DNA of 64,000 nt from Arthrobacter sp. M4 (GCF_020251205.1 NZ_JAIWYX010000001.1:682001-746000); one strand, 5' to 3'; counted from the first letter of the stretch, positions 18,084 through 27,494 are shown. The notes: a model not told the origin generated them from the sequence alone. Numbers and translations: made by a program.

Positions 18084-18396
18084 TTGAATCATCCATGGGC
18101 CATCCCGCTGACACAACATACACGTCACTCCCCCCGGCAGACATTCCAGGGGTACCGCCGCCCGGCCGTCGCTGACTGGCGGGAACTCGTCGACGGCGAC
18201 AGCGTCGTCCTCATCCGGCCGGACCAGGAGTCTGCACCGGTGGAGGGAACCGTCGACGCTGTCACCCGCGACGGCCGAACTGATCCGGGTCCCGGCGAAC
18301 GGGGGACGGCGCATGTACCACCGCATGGACGGCTACAAGACGCTCCTCGACGTCCCACCCGGCGAAGCTATGATGCACGGAGTCCACACCCCTTAG
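18084..18396 (+). pseudogene. Small hypothetical protein gene, frameshifted (relative of the gene at 35050)
   Basis: One frame from the ATG at 18084 reads through DWRELVDGDSVVLIRPDQ and on to TVDAVTRDGR. From about 18282 the sense continues in another frame as LIRVPANGGRRMYHRMDGYK and ends GVHTP at 18396. Together they make a compact beta-rich domain of the form PGDxVxIR...GxVxxVxxDG, the same layout as the intact 73-residue protein at 35050-35271. A single frameshift, real or from sequencing, separates the halves. Function unknown. Confidence 0.45.
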
Positions 18397-18438
18397 TGCC
18401 ACTGACCTCCCCCTTTGCCTAGGCTGAACAAGCCGCCG

Positions 18439-19284
18439 TCAGGAAGCCCGGGGAGCATCGGCCATGATTGACTGCATTTGGGCGGCGGCGTCACTCCCCG
18501 GAGCCGGGGTGTAGACAACGAGGTGCAGGTCGGGCCGGTCCGAGGGCGAAAGCTGGTGGTGCTCCAGCTGCAGGACCCCCACGGCAGGGTGGTGGAACAG
18601 CCGCTCACGTGACTCGAAGCCCAGAATGTCGTACCTGTCCCACGCTTCCCGGAATTCCGGGCTGGCTTTCTTCAGCCGCTCCACCAGGTTCTTGACGTCC
18701 ACATCCCCCAGCCGCTGCCCGGTCTCGGCGCGGAACTCCGCAAGGAACCTCTTACTCGTCATCTCCCAGTCTGGCAACAGGTCCCGAACGTAGGGGTCGG
18801 TGAACACCAGCCATAGCAGGTTGCGGTCGGCAGTGGGTACCGTGGCGATGTTCGGATACAGCGCCGCGTAGCCGTTGTTCCAGCCGGCGACGCCCCAGTC
18901 GGGGAACAGTGCGAATGACGGGTTCGGGTCGAGGGCATCCAGCAGGCGCTGGACATGGGCGGGCACGGTGGCAGCGGCGGTGGTACCGGGCCCGGCGGAC
19001 GCGTAGCCCCCAAGCGACAGGACGTAATCCAGGCCGGTATCTGACAGGTGCAGTGCCCTGCTCACAGCTTCCAGCACCTGGCGGGATGGGCTGATGTCGC
19101 GGCCCTGCTCCAGCCACGTGTACCAAGTGACGCTCACCCCGGACAGGAACGCCACCTCCTCCCGGCGAAGGCCCCGTTCCCGCTTTCGCGCTATGGCCGG
19201 CAAGCCGTAATCGGCGCGGAGGGCCTGGTCCCTGCGGGCCCGGAGGAAGAGGCCCAGTTCTCTGCGGCGCCCTGAATTCTGCAC
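18439..19284 (-). CDS. Helix-turn-helix regulator with MmyB-like ligand-binding domain
   Basis: A 281-residue protein. Residues 5-80 form an HTH_31/XRE domain ([12 protein letters not shown], then [20 protein letters not shown] and LEQGRD). Residues about 105-270 form the MmyB-like PAS-related ligand-binding domain ([51 protein letters not shown]). This architecture is abundant in actinobacteria; members often regulate a neighbouring dehydrogenase and may bind fatty acids or antibiotics. It is divergent from ilvD by about 85 bp, but control of ilvD is not implied by anything visible. Confidence 0.88.
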   Translation of the reverse strand: MQNSGRRRELGLFLRARRDQALRADYGLPAIARKRERGLRREEVAFLSGVSVTWYTWLEQGRDISPSRQVLEAVSRALHLSDTGLDYVLSLGGYASAGPGTTAAATVPAHVQRLLDALDPNPSFALFPDWGVAGWNNGYAALYPNIATVPTADRNLLWLVFTDPYVRDLLPDWEMTSKRFLAEFRAETGQRLGDVDVKNLVERLKKASPEFREAWDRYDILGFESRERLFHHPAVGVLQLEHHQLSPSDRPDLHLVVYTPAPGSDAAAQMQSIMADAPRAS

Positions 19285-19369
19285 CAGAAAATACTATTAC
19301 TCTGGTACTCACACTACTAGTAGCAGGACCGTCTTCCTCCCGTGCCCCGGCCACAGCAGGATGGTATTC

Positions 19370-21229
19370 ATGCCTGCACTACGCTCTAAAACAGTCACCC
19401 ACGGCCGCAACATGGCCGGCGCCCGCGCACTGCTGCGCGCCTCAGGCGTCGCCAACTCGGACATCGGTAAGCCGATCATCGCCGTGGCCAACTCCTTCAC
19501 CGAATTCGTCCCCGGCCACACCCACCTCGCCCCCGTGGGCCGGATCGTCTCCGACGCGATCCTCGCCGCCGGTGCCGTGCCGCGCGAGTTCAACACCATC
19601 GCCGTCGACGACGGCATCGCCATGGGCCATTCCGGCATGCTCTACTCGCTGCCGTCCCGCGACCTGATCGCCGACTCCGTCGAGTACATGGTCAACGCGC
19701 ACTGCGCCGATGCCCTGGTCTGCATCTCCAACTGCGACAAGATCACCCCCGGCATGCTGATGGCCGCGCTGCGCCTGAACATCCCCACCGTGTTCGTCTC
19801 CGGCGGCCCGATGGAGGCCGGCCGCGTAACCCTGACCGACGGCTCCGTCCGGTCTCTGGACCTCGTGAACGCCATCGCCGACGCCGTCGACGAGTCCATC
19901 TCCGAGGCTGACATCAACCTCATCGAAGAGAATGCCTGCCCCACCTGCGGTTCCTGCTCCGGCATGTTTACCGCCAACTCCATGAACTGCCTCACCGAGG
20001 CCATCGGCCTCTCCCTGCCGGGCAACGGCTCCATCCTCGCGACCCACACCGCGCGCAAGGCGCTGTACGAGAAGGCCGGCGCCACCGTCGTCGAACTGGT
20101 GAAGCGCTATTACGACGGCGACGACGACTCCGTGCTGCCCCGCTCCATCGCCACCGCCAAGGCCTTCGACAACGCCATGGCCCTGGACATCTCCATGGGC
20201 GGCTCCACCAACACCATCCTGCACCTGCTGGCCGCGGCCCAGGAGGCAGGCGTGGACTATGGCCTGGGTGACATGGACGCCAAGTCCCGCCAGGTGCCCT
20301 GCCTGGCCAAGGTGGCCCCGAACGTCGCCAAGGACAAGACCTACTACATGGAAGACGTGCACCGCGCCGGCGGCATCCCCGCCCTGCTCGGCGAGCTGAA
20401 CCGCGGCGGCCTCCTGCACAAGGACATTCACTCCGTCCATTCCTCGGACCTGGACGGCTGGCTGGATGACTGGGACATCCGCGGCGGCAAGGCCACCGAG
20501 GAAGCGAAGGCCCTGTGGCGCGCGGCCCCCGGCGGCGTCCGCTCCTCCACCGCGTTCTCACAGTCGAACGAGTGGACCTCCCTGGACACCGACGCCGAGG
20601 GCGGCTGCATCCGCTCCGTGGAGCACGCCTACTCCAAGGACGGCGGCCTGGCCGTACTGCGCGGCAACGTGGCCATCGACGGCGCCGTAGTGAAGACCGC
20701 AGGCGTGGACGAGTCCATCTGGACCTTCTCCGGCCCGGCCGTTGTCTGCGAATCCCAGGACGAAGCCGTGGAAAAGATCCTGAACAAGACCATCAAGGAA
20801 GGCGACGTAGTGGTCATCCGCTACGAAGGCCCCCGGGGTGGTCCGGGCATGCAGGAAATGCTCTACCCGACGTCGTTCCTCAAGGGCCGCGGCCTGGGCA
20901 AAAAGTGCGCCCTCATCACGGACGGCCGCTTCTCCGGCGGTACCTCCGGCCTGTCGATTGGGCACATCTCCCCGGAAGCCGCCTCCGGCGGCACCATCGC
21001 CTTGGTGGAAGATAGCGACATCATCAGCATCAACATCAGCCAGCGATCCCTCCAGCTGGAGGTCTCCGACGAGATCCTCGCCGAACGCCGTGAGAAACTC
21101 CTGGTCAACGGCGGTTACAAGCCCAAGGACCGCGACCGCCAGGTCTCCGCTGCGCTCCGCGCGTACGCCGCCATGGCCCTGTCCGCGGACAAGGGCGCCG
21201 TCCGCGACATCTCGCTCCTGGCGAATTAA
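19370..21229 (+). CDS. ilvD: Dihydroxy-acid dehydratase
   Basis: A 619-residue protein starting at ATG 19370 ([20 protein letters not shown]), which matches the start of long-form IlvD better than the in-frame ATG nine bases earlier. It dehydrates 2,3-dihydroxy-isovalerate and its homologue in valine, leucine and isoleucine synthesis. Iron-sulfur ligands are visible in [13 protein letters not shown] and in [19 protein letters not shown]. The C-terminal half carries [20 protein letters not shown] and the [11 protein letters not shown] motif. Length matches the enterobacterial type (about 616 residues). It is a single core gene followed by a terminator and marks the left border of the accessory region. 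Confidence 0.96.
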   Translation: MPALRSKTVTHGRNMAGARALLRASGVANSDIGKPIIAVANSFTEFVPGHTHLAPVGRIVSDAILAAGAVPREFNTIAVDDGIAMGHSGMLYSLPSRDLIADSVEYMVNAHCADALVCISNCDKITPGMLMAALRLNIPTVFVSGGPMEAGRVTLTDGSVRSLDLVNAIADAVDESISEADINLIEENACPTCGSCSGMFTANSMNCLTEAIGLSLPGNGSILATHTARKALYEKAGATVVELVKRYYDGDDDSVLPRSIATAKAFDNAMALDISMGGSTNTILHLLAAAQEAGVDYGLGDMDAKSRQVPCLAKVAPNVAKDKTYYMEDVHRAGGIPALLGELNRGGLLHKDIHSVHSSDLDGWLDDWDIRGGKATEEAKALWRAAPGGVRSSTAFSQSNEWTSLDTDAEGGCIRSVEHAYSKDGGLAVLRGNVAIDGAVVKTAGVDESIWTFSGPAVVCESQDEAVEKILNKTIKEGDVVVIRYEGPRGGPGMQEMLYPTSFLKGRGLGKKCALITDGRFSGGTSGLSIGHISPEAASGGTIALVEDSDIISINISQRSLQLEVSDEILAERREKLLVNGGYKPKDRDRQVSAALRAYAAMALSADKGAVRDISLLAN

Positions 21230-21290
21230 CGACTTCCTACCCTAAAAATCCCGCTGATCCAGAACGCTCGTGAGAGACAAGGGATCATCG

Positions 21291-21333
21291 CAACCCCTTG
21301 CCTACCCAAAGCGCGGCAGGCAAGGGTTGTTTA
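21291..21333 (+). terminator. Terminator of ilvD
   Basis: CAACCCCTTGCCT pairs with AGGCAAGGGTTG with one bulged base around a 14-base loop, followed by TTTAAA. It starts about 60 bp after the ilvD stop. Confidence 0.65.
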
Positions 21334-21638
21334 AACTGCCGAGCTGGTCTCTGCCCGCTTCCCGGGCAGGCCGCTCCATCGACGAAATATAACCACCGAT
21401 CACTGGCCCAGAGTACCGGCTGTAAAACACAAGATTTGAACCTGGATCTCGACGTAGGCAGTTTCTGCCAACCTCAGCCATCGGGATTCCCTGATACGCC
21501 GTCCTGTCTTGTCGTTGTGCTTCATGTCCGGCAACGGTGGCGGTCTCCGTCAACCGGTCCGAATGTCATGCTGCGCTGCTTCGAACACAGCCATGAACCA
21601 GCAGAATCAGCGCTTTTGTCATTCCGTTCGCTCCATGA

Positions 21639-21788
21639 TGGCTGGGTGGGCCCTCCGCGCAACCAGGGCGCTGCCGGGCCGGAACAAATCCAAAACTGTT
21701 GCTCGGCGCTCCTTCGTCACTTCCTTCCTCGCAAACTTTTGGATTGGCCCCGGTCCCCCAAGTTGCACTCCACGCCCTCAGCCCAGCG
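21639..21788. repeat. Structured repeat R1 (outer and inner inverted arms)
   Basis: Outer arms are GCTGGG at the left and CCCAGC at the right (near 21782). Inner arms are AATCCAAAA (21687-21695) and TTTTGGATT (21737-21745). Conserved single-stranded parts are GCGCAACCAGGGCGCTG near 21657 and GCTCGGCGCTCCTTCGTC near 21701. The copy at 41831-41974 keeps the same layout with different inner-arm bases, so the pairing rather than the sequence is conserved. It lies about 410 bp after ilvD. The rest of 21334-22553 holds no convincing gene; a 110-codon open frame on the minus strand (22103-22435) has no recognisable motif. Confidence 0.6.
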
Positions 21789-22553
21789 GTGGATCCTCTA
21801 TCCGAATGACGGGCCGAAACCAACGCCCACAGGTCCACCACGATACGAGGAATCACCGACATGGAAACGCTCACCATCAATCTCACACCGACAGACCGTC
21901 CCCGGGTGCTTGCCTTTTCCTGCCCAAAAACTGCACCAAGGCTCTGGAAAACCACGGCAGTCCTTGATCCAGGAGCGGCATGCTTTAACCCAGCAACAAG
22001 CCATAGGAGTTGGGCCGCTGACGCGGCAGGCAACGAGAGAACCCGGGAGCTGGAGGAGCCATGAATCAGGCAGCAGCTTTGGACAACGCATCCGCCCTCG
22101 CGTCACTGATCGGCGTGGCTGGCTGAGATGAAGCGGATAGCAGCTTCCCGGCCCATTGTCGGCCCTTCCTGCGAAGGCACCGAGGTTCGCGTTTCCAGCG
22201 GAATCAGCTCCCCGTCCACGGGGTGGTGGACGTCGTCGACCGCTGCTAAGACCTGGACATCCGGGAACCGCGTCCACGACGGTGGATTCGATATCTGGCC
22301 CGACTGCCAAGACTGAAACCCCGCTTCATTGACTCCCCATGCCAGGGCCTCTGAGATCTCCAGGCTGTGCAGCCGCGCCGGTGTCGCCGATTCACCTGCT
22401 GGAAGCCGGAGCAAGCCGCCCGCGAGTTGCGACAAGTTCCGGCAGATGGTCGCAAACTCCGCGCCAAAAGCCTCGCCGGAGGATTACCTGCGCCGGCACG
22501 CCCAGCAGGTCATCCCGTCTCGGCTGTGCTGCCGACAGGCACTGACGAACCGC

Positions 22554-23117
22554 ATGAGCGCCTGGCGCGCCCCGTTTGCAGCCCTTCTCTCCGTGCTCCT
22601 GCTTGCCGGATGCACCGAAACCGGGACCGCCCCGGCACCAAACACAGCTCACGAGAACGGGACGAATGTCTCCCGCCCGTCAAGTGCGGAAGGCCCCTTC
22701 CGCGTGACCTCAGTCACCGATGGGGACACCATCCTGGTCACCATCAACGGCAAATCCACGCCCGTGCGGCTCATCGGCATCGACTCTCCGGAGGTCACCG
22801 ATCCACGCAAACCCGTCCAATGCTTCGGACAAGAGGCATCCCGCCGCGCCCACGAACTCCTGGACGGCACCCAGGTCTGGTTGGAATACGACCCCAGCCA
22901 AGCCCGGCGTGACCGCTACGGCCGCACCCTAGCCTACGTCTGGCTCAACGACACCGAACTCGTCAATCAAAGACTGGTCAACGAGGGCTACGCCCACGAA
23001 TACACCTACGCCGCTCCCTACAAATACCAGGACGCCTTCCGCGACGCCGAACAAGCAGCCCGCACAGCCCAGCGAGGGCTCTGGAGCCCAACCACCTGCG
23101 CAGGCAACACCAACTGA
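22554..23117 (+). CDS. Thermonuclease-family (SNase-like) lipoprotein
   Basis: A 187-residue protein starting at ATG 22554. Residues 1-20 are a lipoprotein signal (hydrophobic AALLSVLLLAG then Cys20). A Thr/Pro-rich linker leads to an SNase-like OB-fold at about 45-185. Calcium and catalytic positions are visible in TSVTDGDTILV, RLIGIDSPE and the ARRDRYGRTLAYVW tract with its conserved Arg/Asp. A single disulfide-like Cys pair (CFG and a C-terminal TCAGN) is typical of actinobacterial members. It probably degrades extracellular nucleic acids at the membrane surface. It stands alone just before repeat module A. Confidence 0.87.
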   Translation: MSAWRAPFAALLSVLLLAGCTETGTAPAPNTAHENGTNVSRPSSAEGPFRVTSVTDGDTILVTINGKSTPVRLIGIDSPEVTDPRKPVQCFGQEASRRAHELLDGTQVWLEYDPSQARRDRYGRTLAYVWLNDTELVNQRLVNEGYAHEYTYAAPYKYQDAFRDAEQAARTAQRGLWSPTTCAGNTN

Positions 23118-23221
23118 CCACCACCGCCCCATTGCCGGCGGTGACGTCGACCACCCGCGCTGCTTCGACAAAGGATCCGGGTGGTGCCCAAATCGATTCT
23201 GGACAGGCGCGCCAACCGATT

Positions 23222-23470
23222 AATCATGCAGTCAGCCCCACCGCCCGCAATGAACGGGGAGTCTGAGGGAAAACGCGTGCCCGAGGTGCGACTCGAACCG
23301 CATTCCAGCCCCGCCAACACTGGGAACTCCGGAAAACATAAGCAATCCGAGCCAAACCGACCGATATAGGACCCAGTCCGAAGCGAAAGGTGTGTACAAA
23401 GTACACACTTCTTTTTTTGCCCAATTTCCCTGTCCCATCAAAGCGACTGCCGTGCTGCACGGAAGCGAGA
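23222..23470. repeat. tRNA-tagged repeat module A (internally deleted)
   Basis: The left border TCATGCAGT and the ATGAAC motif match the start of modules B, C and D. About 220 bp, including the first palindrome, are missing. The core GTGCCCGAGGTGCGACTCGAACC (two halves) lies at 23277-23299 and is the complement of a tRNA T-loop plus 3' acceptor strand. A conserved 90-bp stretch follows (GGAACTCCGGAAAACATAAG, then ACCGAT and ACCCAGTCCGAAG). A perfect palindrome GTGTGTACAAAGTACACAC is at 23390-23408, and a partial GCGACTGCCG arm of the closing hairpin is near 23440. The core differs from B and C by one base. Confidence 0.7.
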
Positions 23471-23559
23471 CAGCTTTGCAACGGACAAGATGTCCCGCCA
23501 GGCCGGTACACAAATGACGAATGAGACTCATCAACGCTGCTTGTCGTTCTTATAGCTCC

Positions 23560-23660
23560 ATCATCGCTGGGCGGGCCTTCCGCCCAACCCTGGCGCTCCC
23601 GCGGTGGCACCTTATCAAAGTCTTCGCTCTGCGCTCCTCCGTCGCTTCTTCCGGGAACTT
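23560..23660. repeat. Structured repeat R2 (truncated copy)
   Basis: CGCTGGGCGGGCCTTCCGCC, CAACCCTGGCGCTC and CGCTCTGCGCTCCTCCGTCG match the conserved blocks of R1 and R3 in order. The right outer arm GCCCAGCG is absent and the inner arms no longer pair, so this copy looks decayed. It abuts a serine-recombinase remnant. Confidence 0.5.
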
Positions 23661-23710
23661 ATCTCAGAATGCACCCTCGCCGGCCTCGCCTCCCGTGCCC
23701 GGGGATGCAA

Positions 23711-23891
23711 GATAGCCGCCACTACAAAGTAACCTCGGCCAAGGTCCAACTCGCTAAGGCCTCCATGGGCAAACCGGAAGCCACAATTGGCCCCCTCCGC
23801 ACCGAACTCGGCATCACCCGCCAAACCCTTACCGCCATGTCTCGACACCGGGGGGCTGCGTCGCGACGGCCAAAAGCTGCCGTCGCGCTAG
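23711..23891 (+). pseudogene. Serine recombinase (resolvase/invertase) C-terminal remnant
   Basis: The frame reads VTSAKVQLAKASMGKPE, then TIGPLRTELGITRQTL, which is the C-terminal HTH of Tn3-type resolvases and invertases. The usual YRHVSPTGELR.DG ending can be found only by switching frame twice (TACCGCCATGTCTCG, then CTGCGTCGCGACGGC). No catalytic domain is present. It is a decayed fragment of a mobile element. Confidence 0.55.
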
Positions 23892-23983
23892 CTCGTAGAG
23901 GCGCGACCGTCCGCGTAGCGATTCCGTTCCTTTCGTACTGGAACGCTGTCCTTTCCCCCAGGCTGCGGTTTCGCCGTCGAGAT

Positions 23984-24739
23984 CTATGTGCCTTTGGATT
24001 TGAGACGGGCCTCATCATAGAAGTCGACGTGCTGGCCGACGCATTGGGCAGCAGCGTCTCCATCCCCTGCTCGCAGGGCCTCGACCAGTTTTCGGTGGTT
24101 CTGTTGAGCCTTGCGCGCGAGTGTCTGCCAGTCGTTCTCTTCGACGTGTGCTTTCACGAGGTTTTCCGTTACGGCGTCCCGCATGGACCCCATGAGGTGT
24201 GCCAGCAGGGGATTGCTGCTGGCCAGTGCGACGGCCACGTGGAATTTTCCGTCGAGCGCCAGATACCTCTCGCGGTCCTCCACAAGGTCGTCCATCTGCG
24301 CCAGCAGCTTATCCATCCCGGTAAGTTGTTCGTCCGTGCGTTTTGTCGCAGCGACACGGACGGCTTCTTCCTCGAGCAGACGACGGGTTTCCAAGACATT
24401 GTCCAGGTCAAAGTGCCCCAAGGCCATGTAAAGGCGCATCAGCCTCGAGATCATGGGGCCCAGCTTGTCGCTGATTTTGGTACCACCGGCGGACCCTACA
24501 CCGGTTTTTACGGTGATGATGTCCATGGCGTCAAGAACTCGAAGTGCTTCGCGGACGGATGGCCTGCTGACTTGAAGCATTTCACTCAGTGCGCGTTCGC
24601 TAGGCAGACGGTCCCCCGCGTTGAGCTGTCCCTCGTAAATGAGGGTTTCCAATTGGCTCAAGACGCTCTCGAACAGCCTTTGCTTTCCAACCGGAGCGAA
24701 TAGCTCGACGTTGCCATCGTCGTCTGCGACTTGCGTCAT
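23984..24739 (-). CDS. FadR-type GntR regulator (FCD domain)
   Basis: A 251-residue protein. The N-terminal winged helix (about 20-85) has GDRLPSERALSEMLQVSRPS and VREALRVLDAMDIITVKTG. The FCD domain (about 105-240) contains ETRRLLEEEAVRVAA, the Asp/His ligand region LDGKFHVAVALAS, and the terminal QCVGQHVDFY. Three TGGT-N3-ACCA sites, the FadR-type consensus, occur nearby: in front of its own start (24784), in the SRPBCC/ligase divergent promoter (29628) and, with one mismatch, before the substrate-binding protein gene (27482). It is thus the likely local repressor of the CoA-acid catabolic genes, relieved by an acid or acyl-CoA. Confidence 0.88.
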   Translation of the reverse strand: MTQVADDDGNVELFAPVGKQRLFESVLSQLETLIYEGQLNAGDRLPSERALSEMLQVSRPSVREALRVLDAMDIITVKTGVGSAGGTKISDKLGPMISRLMRLYMALGHFDLDNVLETRRLLEEEAVRVAATKRTDEQLTGMDKLLAQMDDLVEDRERYLALDGKFHVAVALASSNPLLAHLMGSMRDAVTENLVKAHVEENDWQTLARKAQQNHRKLVEALRAGDGDAAAQCVGQHVDFYDEARLKSKGT

Positions 24740-24783
24740 CCGGGGGTCCCTTCCGCCGTCTGGTGTTCACCTCCAAGCTTAGC

Positions 24784-24794
24784 TGGTCATACCA
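24784..24794. promoter_or_regulatory. FadR-type operator (TGGTCATACCA)
   Basis: TGGT and ACCA arms around a 3-bp centre, with further pairing outside. It lies about 45 bp upstream of the GntR start, near the end of the hydrolase gene, and suggests autoregulation. Confidence 0.55.
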
Positions 24795-24805
24795 ACTGAC
24801 TATTC

Positions 24806-25531
24806 CTAGTCTCGGCCTGCCTCTTCAATTTTTGATGCCAGCAACTTCGGTGCGGTGTACATGACTTCGTGGCCTCCTGGCATTTGGACCAAGCGGAAGT
24901 ATCCCAACCGGTTCGACATCCTCGGGTGCCACCCCCATTCGCCCTGCAGCAGGCAGTTGTCTTCGGTAGCGTGCAGATAGCTCTTCGGGATCGGCAGGTC
25001 GAAGAACTTTTCCAGATCGACCGGTTCGGCGAAGGTTCGGAAGGGATGGGGTCGCAGCCCGTCGTAGACGTCCTTTGCGAGGTCGAAAGGGGCATCGTTC
25101 ATGAAGCCGTCGCGCCATACTTCGAACGGCAGCATCACCCTTCCGTCGCCTCGCTCTTCGGCGTTTGCCTGCAGGGCAGGCGGGAAGAATGGTGGGATGT
25201 TCTCGAGGACCGTTTGTCCGTCCAGGAGCACGAAGGCGCCTTGGAAGACTATTCGTCGTATCCGGTAAGCCAGCGCTTCTGCGATCTTGGCAATCAGAAC
25301 GCCGCCCCAGCTGTGGCCGACGAGGACGAAATCGTCGAGGTCCTTTTCGAGGATGTAGTCGATGAAGGGTTTACAGGCGTCGTCGGTGCTGATATCGGCC
25401 GGATCACCCGGGCGGAGTCCCGCTGCGGTGGGCGTGTGGACTTCGTGTCCGAGCGCTTCAAGTTCTGCGCGCACCTGGTCCCAGCTTTCGCCGAATTGCC
25501 AGGCGCCGTGCACTAGTACGTAAATTGTCAT
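24806..25531 (-). CDS. Alpha/beta-fold hydrolase
   Basis: A 241-residue protein starting at ATG 25531, preceded by GAGGACC. It begins MTIYVLVHGAW with the HG oxyanion-hole motif near residue 8. The nucleophile elbow is GHSWGG with Ser near residue 81. A catalytic Asp/His pair is plausible in the C-terminal GEWGWHPRMSN and MPGGHEVMYTAP segments, the latter holding the usual catalytic His. The fold resembles methylketone/esterase (MES-like) hydrolases of about 240 residues. It follows the enoyl-CoA hydratase-like gene by 10 bp, so it belongs to the same operon and may open a ring product or cleave an ester or thioester in the pathway. Confidence 0.85.
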   Translation of the reverse strand: MTIYVLVHGAWQFGESWDQVRAELEALGHEVHTPTAAGLRPGDPADISTDDACKPFIDYILEKDLDDFVLVGHSWGGVLIAKIAEALAYRIRRIVFQGAFVLLDGQTVLENIPPFFPPALQANAEERGDGRVMLPFEVWRDGFMNDAPFDLAKDVYDGLRPHPFRTFAEPVDLEKFFDLPIPKSYLHATEDNCLLQGEWGWHPRMSNRLGYFRLVQMPGGHEVMYTAPKLLASKIEEAGRD

Positions 25532-25541
25532 TTCGTGGTCC

Positions 25542-26324
25542 TCATTGTCCGGTGTAGTTGGGGGTGCGTTTTTCGACGAAAGCTGCGAGACCTTCGCGCA
25601 TGTCCTCGGTTTGCATGTGGGCGTACATCGCGTCGCGTTCGGCCTTGAGCCCGGCTTCAAGGGATTGGTCGAAGCTTTCATCGATGAGCTGTTTTGCTCC
25701 GGCGAGGACTATCGGGCTCTTGGCCGCTATCGTCTCGGCCAGTTCCTGGACGCGCTTATCCAGCTGGTCGTCATCGACGACTTCGTTGACCAGGCCCCAG
25801 GAGAGGAAGAAGTCAGCGGGGAACAGTTGGCCGGTGAAGGACAGGTATTTCGCGCGGGCTGGCCCCACAGCCCGGGCAAGGCGCACCGCTCCTCCAGCAC
25901 CTGGGAGTAACCCGAAGTTTGCGTGGGCGTCGCCGATCCGGACGCTGCGTGCTGCAACAACGAGGTCACATGCCATTGCTATTTCCAAGCCGCCAGCAGC
26001 AGTAACCCCGTTGAGGGCTGCGATGACTGGTTTGTCGATCCGGGGTATGTGTTCAAGGGTTTCGGCCGCGCGTTCAAGGAATACCTGTACGGTGTCTTCG
26101 GCTGAGGGATCGAAGGAGTTCAAGTCGCCGCCGGCGCAGAACGCGCGCCCCGTTCCGGTGATGACGATGACCCGGACACTCGAATCCGTCTCAAAGCGGG
26201 TAAGTGCCTCATCCAGTTGTGGTACCAGTTCGGCGTTGAGTGCATTGAGCGCTTCCGGCCGATTCAGGCGTATCCATCCGACTGGTCCCTGCACATGGGT
26301 CAGGACAACCTGCCTGTTGTTCAT
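25542..26324 (-). CDS. Enoyl-CoA hydratase/isomerase (crotonase) family protein
   Basis: A 260-residue crotonase. The CoA-binding NRPEALNAL is near residue 20, the oxyanion hole is formed by RAFCAGGDLNSF and LNGVTAAGGLEIAMACD, and the C-terminal trimerisation helix ends in EKRTPNY. The first catalytic Glu (in GGLEIAM) is present. The second (the PE of the usual FGQPE..LG) is replaced: the aligned stretch is IGDAHANFGLLPGAGG, giving His where Glu164 of mitochondrial hydratase sits. Simple hydratase activity is therefore doubtful; isomerase, hydrolase, lyase or decarboxylase chemistry is possible. It overlaps the preceding substrate-binding protein gene by ATGA (26321-26324). Confidence 0.88.
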   Translation of the reverse strand: MNNRQVVLTHVQGPVGWIRLNRPEALNALNAELVPQLDEALTRFETDSSVRVIVITGTGRAFCAGGDLNSFDPSAEDTVQVFLERAAETLEHIPRIDKPVIAALNGVTAAGGLEIAMACDLVVAARSVRIGDAHANFGLLPGAGGAVRLARAVGPARAKYLSFTGQLFPADFFLSWGLVNEVVDDDQLDKRVQELAETIAAKSPIVLAGAKQLIDESFDQSLEAGLKAERDAMYAHMQTEDMREGLAAFVEKRTPNYTGQ

Positions 26325-27424
26325 GACGACCTCCCGTGGTGATTTGCTTCTTGCGCCAGCTCCTTGCTGGACCAGCCTGTTAGGAAGAATCTGCCGTCTC
26401 GAATGACCGTGACGGCTACCTGATCAGCGTTCAGGCCGTAGTGGTTGGTGGCCGAGTAACGGTATCGGCCTTGGGGAGTGACGACGTCAACCTCCTCAAG
26501 GGCATCCCGGACGAGTTTCGGATCATCACTGCCGGCTTTTACCACCGCCGCTGCAATGAGCTTCACTGCCGCGTACCCGTCGCTTGCATATGAGGATGGG
26601 AATCGGCCGTGGCGCGCCTTGAATGTCTGGGCGAAGGATGTAGCGGCCTCCGCGACATCGGAGGCAGGCAGCTCGTCTGCTACGAGCCCGAGGTTGGCTG
26701 CAGCGATGATGCCATCGGCGGCTTCTCCGGCGGCGTCCAGGAAGCGCTGATTGGAGTTCCCGTGACTCATCGCGAAGGGAAGTCCGCCAGGCCGCTGCCG
26801 GACTAGTTCGACAGCCGGTGGTCCTGTCGCCCAGGCCATGATTCCGTCGACTCCGGCGTGAGTCACCCCGGCCCACAGTGAACCGAAGTCGGTGGTGTCC
26901 ACATGGAACTTGTCGAGGTGCACGAACTCTACGCCGTAGTCCTCTGCGAGCCGTGTCTGCTTCTCCAACCCGGATTTGGCGAACATGCTGTTGTCGTCGT
27001 AAACGAGGGCCAGCCTTGTCAACCCGTAGGCCCGGAAGTATCGAAGCATTTGCTCGGCGACTGCCGCTGCGGTCGGGGGAGTCATGAAACCGTAGGCACG
27101 GACGGGCTCGACCTGGCTGTCTGCTGCGCCGGTTGAGATGTACGGGACCGCAGCTTTTTCAGCTTCCGGGATGATGGCGAGGCTCGCGTTGGAGAAGGAT
27201 GTCCCCACAACGGCGCAGACTTTCTGCCCGACCAATTCGTTATAAGCCCTGATGGCTTGTGCTGGCAGTGTTTCATCGTCGGCCACAAGGAGTTCAGCGT
27301 CCTGCCCCAGCAGTCCTTGGCCCGCGTTGATCTCGGCAACGGCGAGTTCTGCTCCCAAGCGATTCTCAGTGCCGCCCGGGTTGTTGCCGGTCAACGATGC
27401 TACTTGACCTATGACAACTGGCAT
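26321..27424 (-). CDS. Periplasmic-binding-protein-like (Peripla_BP_6) protein without signal peptide
   Basis: A 367-residue protein starting at ATG 27424 (AAAGGATGG upstream), beginning directly with the mature-domain strand MPVVIGQVASLTG. It has the two-lobed type I fold of branched-chain amino acid/amide binding proteins (AELAVAEINAGQGLLGQDAE, VVGTSFSNASLAI, SYASDGYAAVKLIAAAV). No hydrophobic leader or lipobox is encoded, and sequence further upstream is the 5' untranslated region and neighbouring MFS gene. No ABC permease or ATPase gene is nearby. Either it is a cytosolic sensor, like AmiC of the Pseudomonas amidase system, or its secretion signal was lost. Cytosolic ligand sensing is inference. 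Confidence 0.78.
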   Translation of the reverse strand: MPVVIGQVASLTGNNPGGTENRLGAELAVAEINAGQGLLGQDAELLVADDETLPAQAIRAYNELVGQKVCAVVGTSFSNASLAIIPEAEKAAVPYISTGAADSQVEPVRAYGFMTPPTAAAVAEQMLRYFRAYGLTRLALVYDDNSMFAKSGLEKQTRLAEDYGVEFVHLDKFHVDTTDFGSLWAGVTHAGVDGIMAWATGPPAVELVRQRPGGLPFAMSHGNSNQRFLDAAGEAADGIIAAANLGLVADELPASDVAEAATSFAQTFKARHGRFPSSYASDGYAAVKLIAAAVVKAGSDDPKLVRDALEEVDVVTPQGRYRYSATNHYGLNADQVAVTVIRDGRFFLTGWSSKELAQEANHHGRSS

Positions 27425-27481
27425 TTGGTGCCATCCTTTTCGTGATTCATCTTGGGATCGGAGCTCAAGGCTCCGGAAACC

Positions 27482-27494
27482 TTGGTCGTACCTT
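27482..27494. promoter_or_regulatory. Candidate FadR-type operator (one mismatch)
   Basis: TTGGTCGTACCTT matches the TTGGT-N3-ACCAA pattern of the site at 29628 except in one arm position. It lies between the MFS gene and the substrate-binding-like gene, 58 bp upstream of the latter's start. Confidence 0.4.

Noticed and set aside
19442..20440. A 332-codon open frame opposite ilvD
   Set aside because: Its Gly/Val/His-rich composition is the mirror of ilvD codons; ilvD itself is unambiguous.
22103..22435. A 110-codon minus-strand frame upstream of the thermonuclease gene
   Set aside because: It has protein-like stretches but no motif, no convincing ribosome-binding site and no recognised family, so it is only mentioned within the R1 entry.
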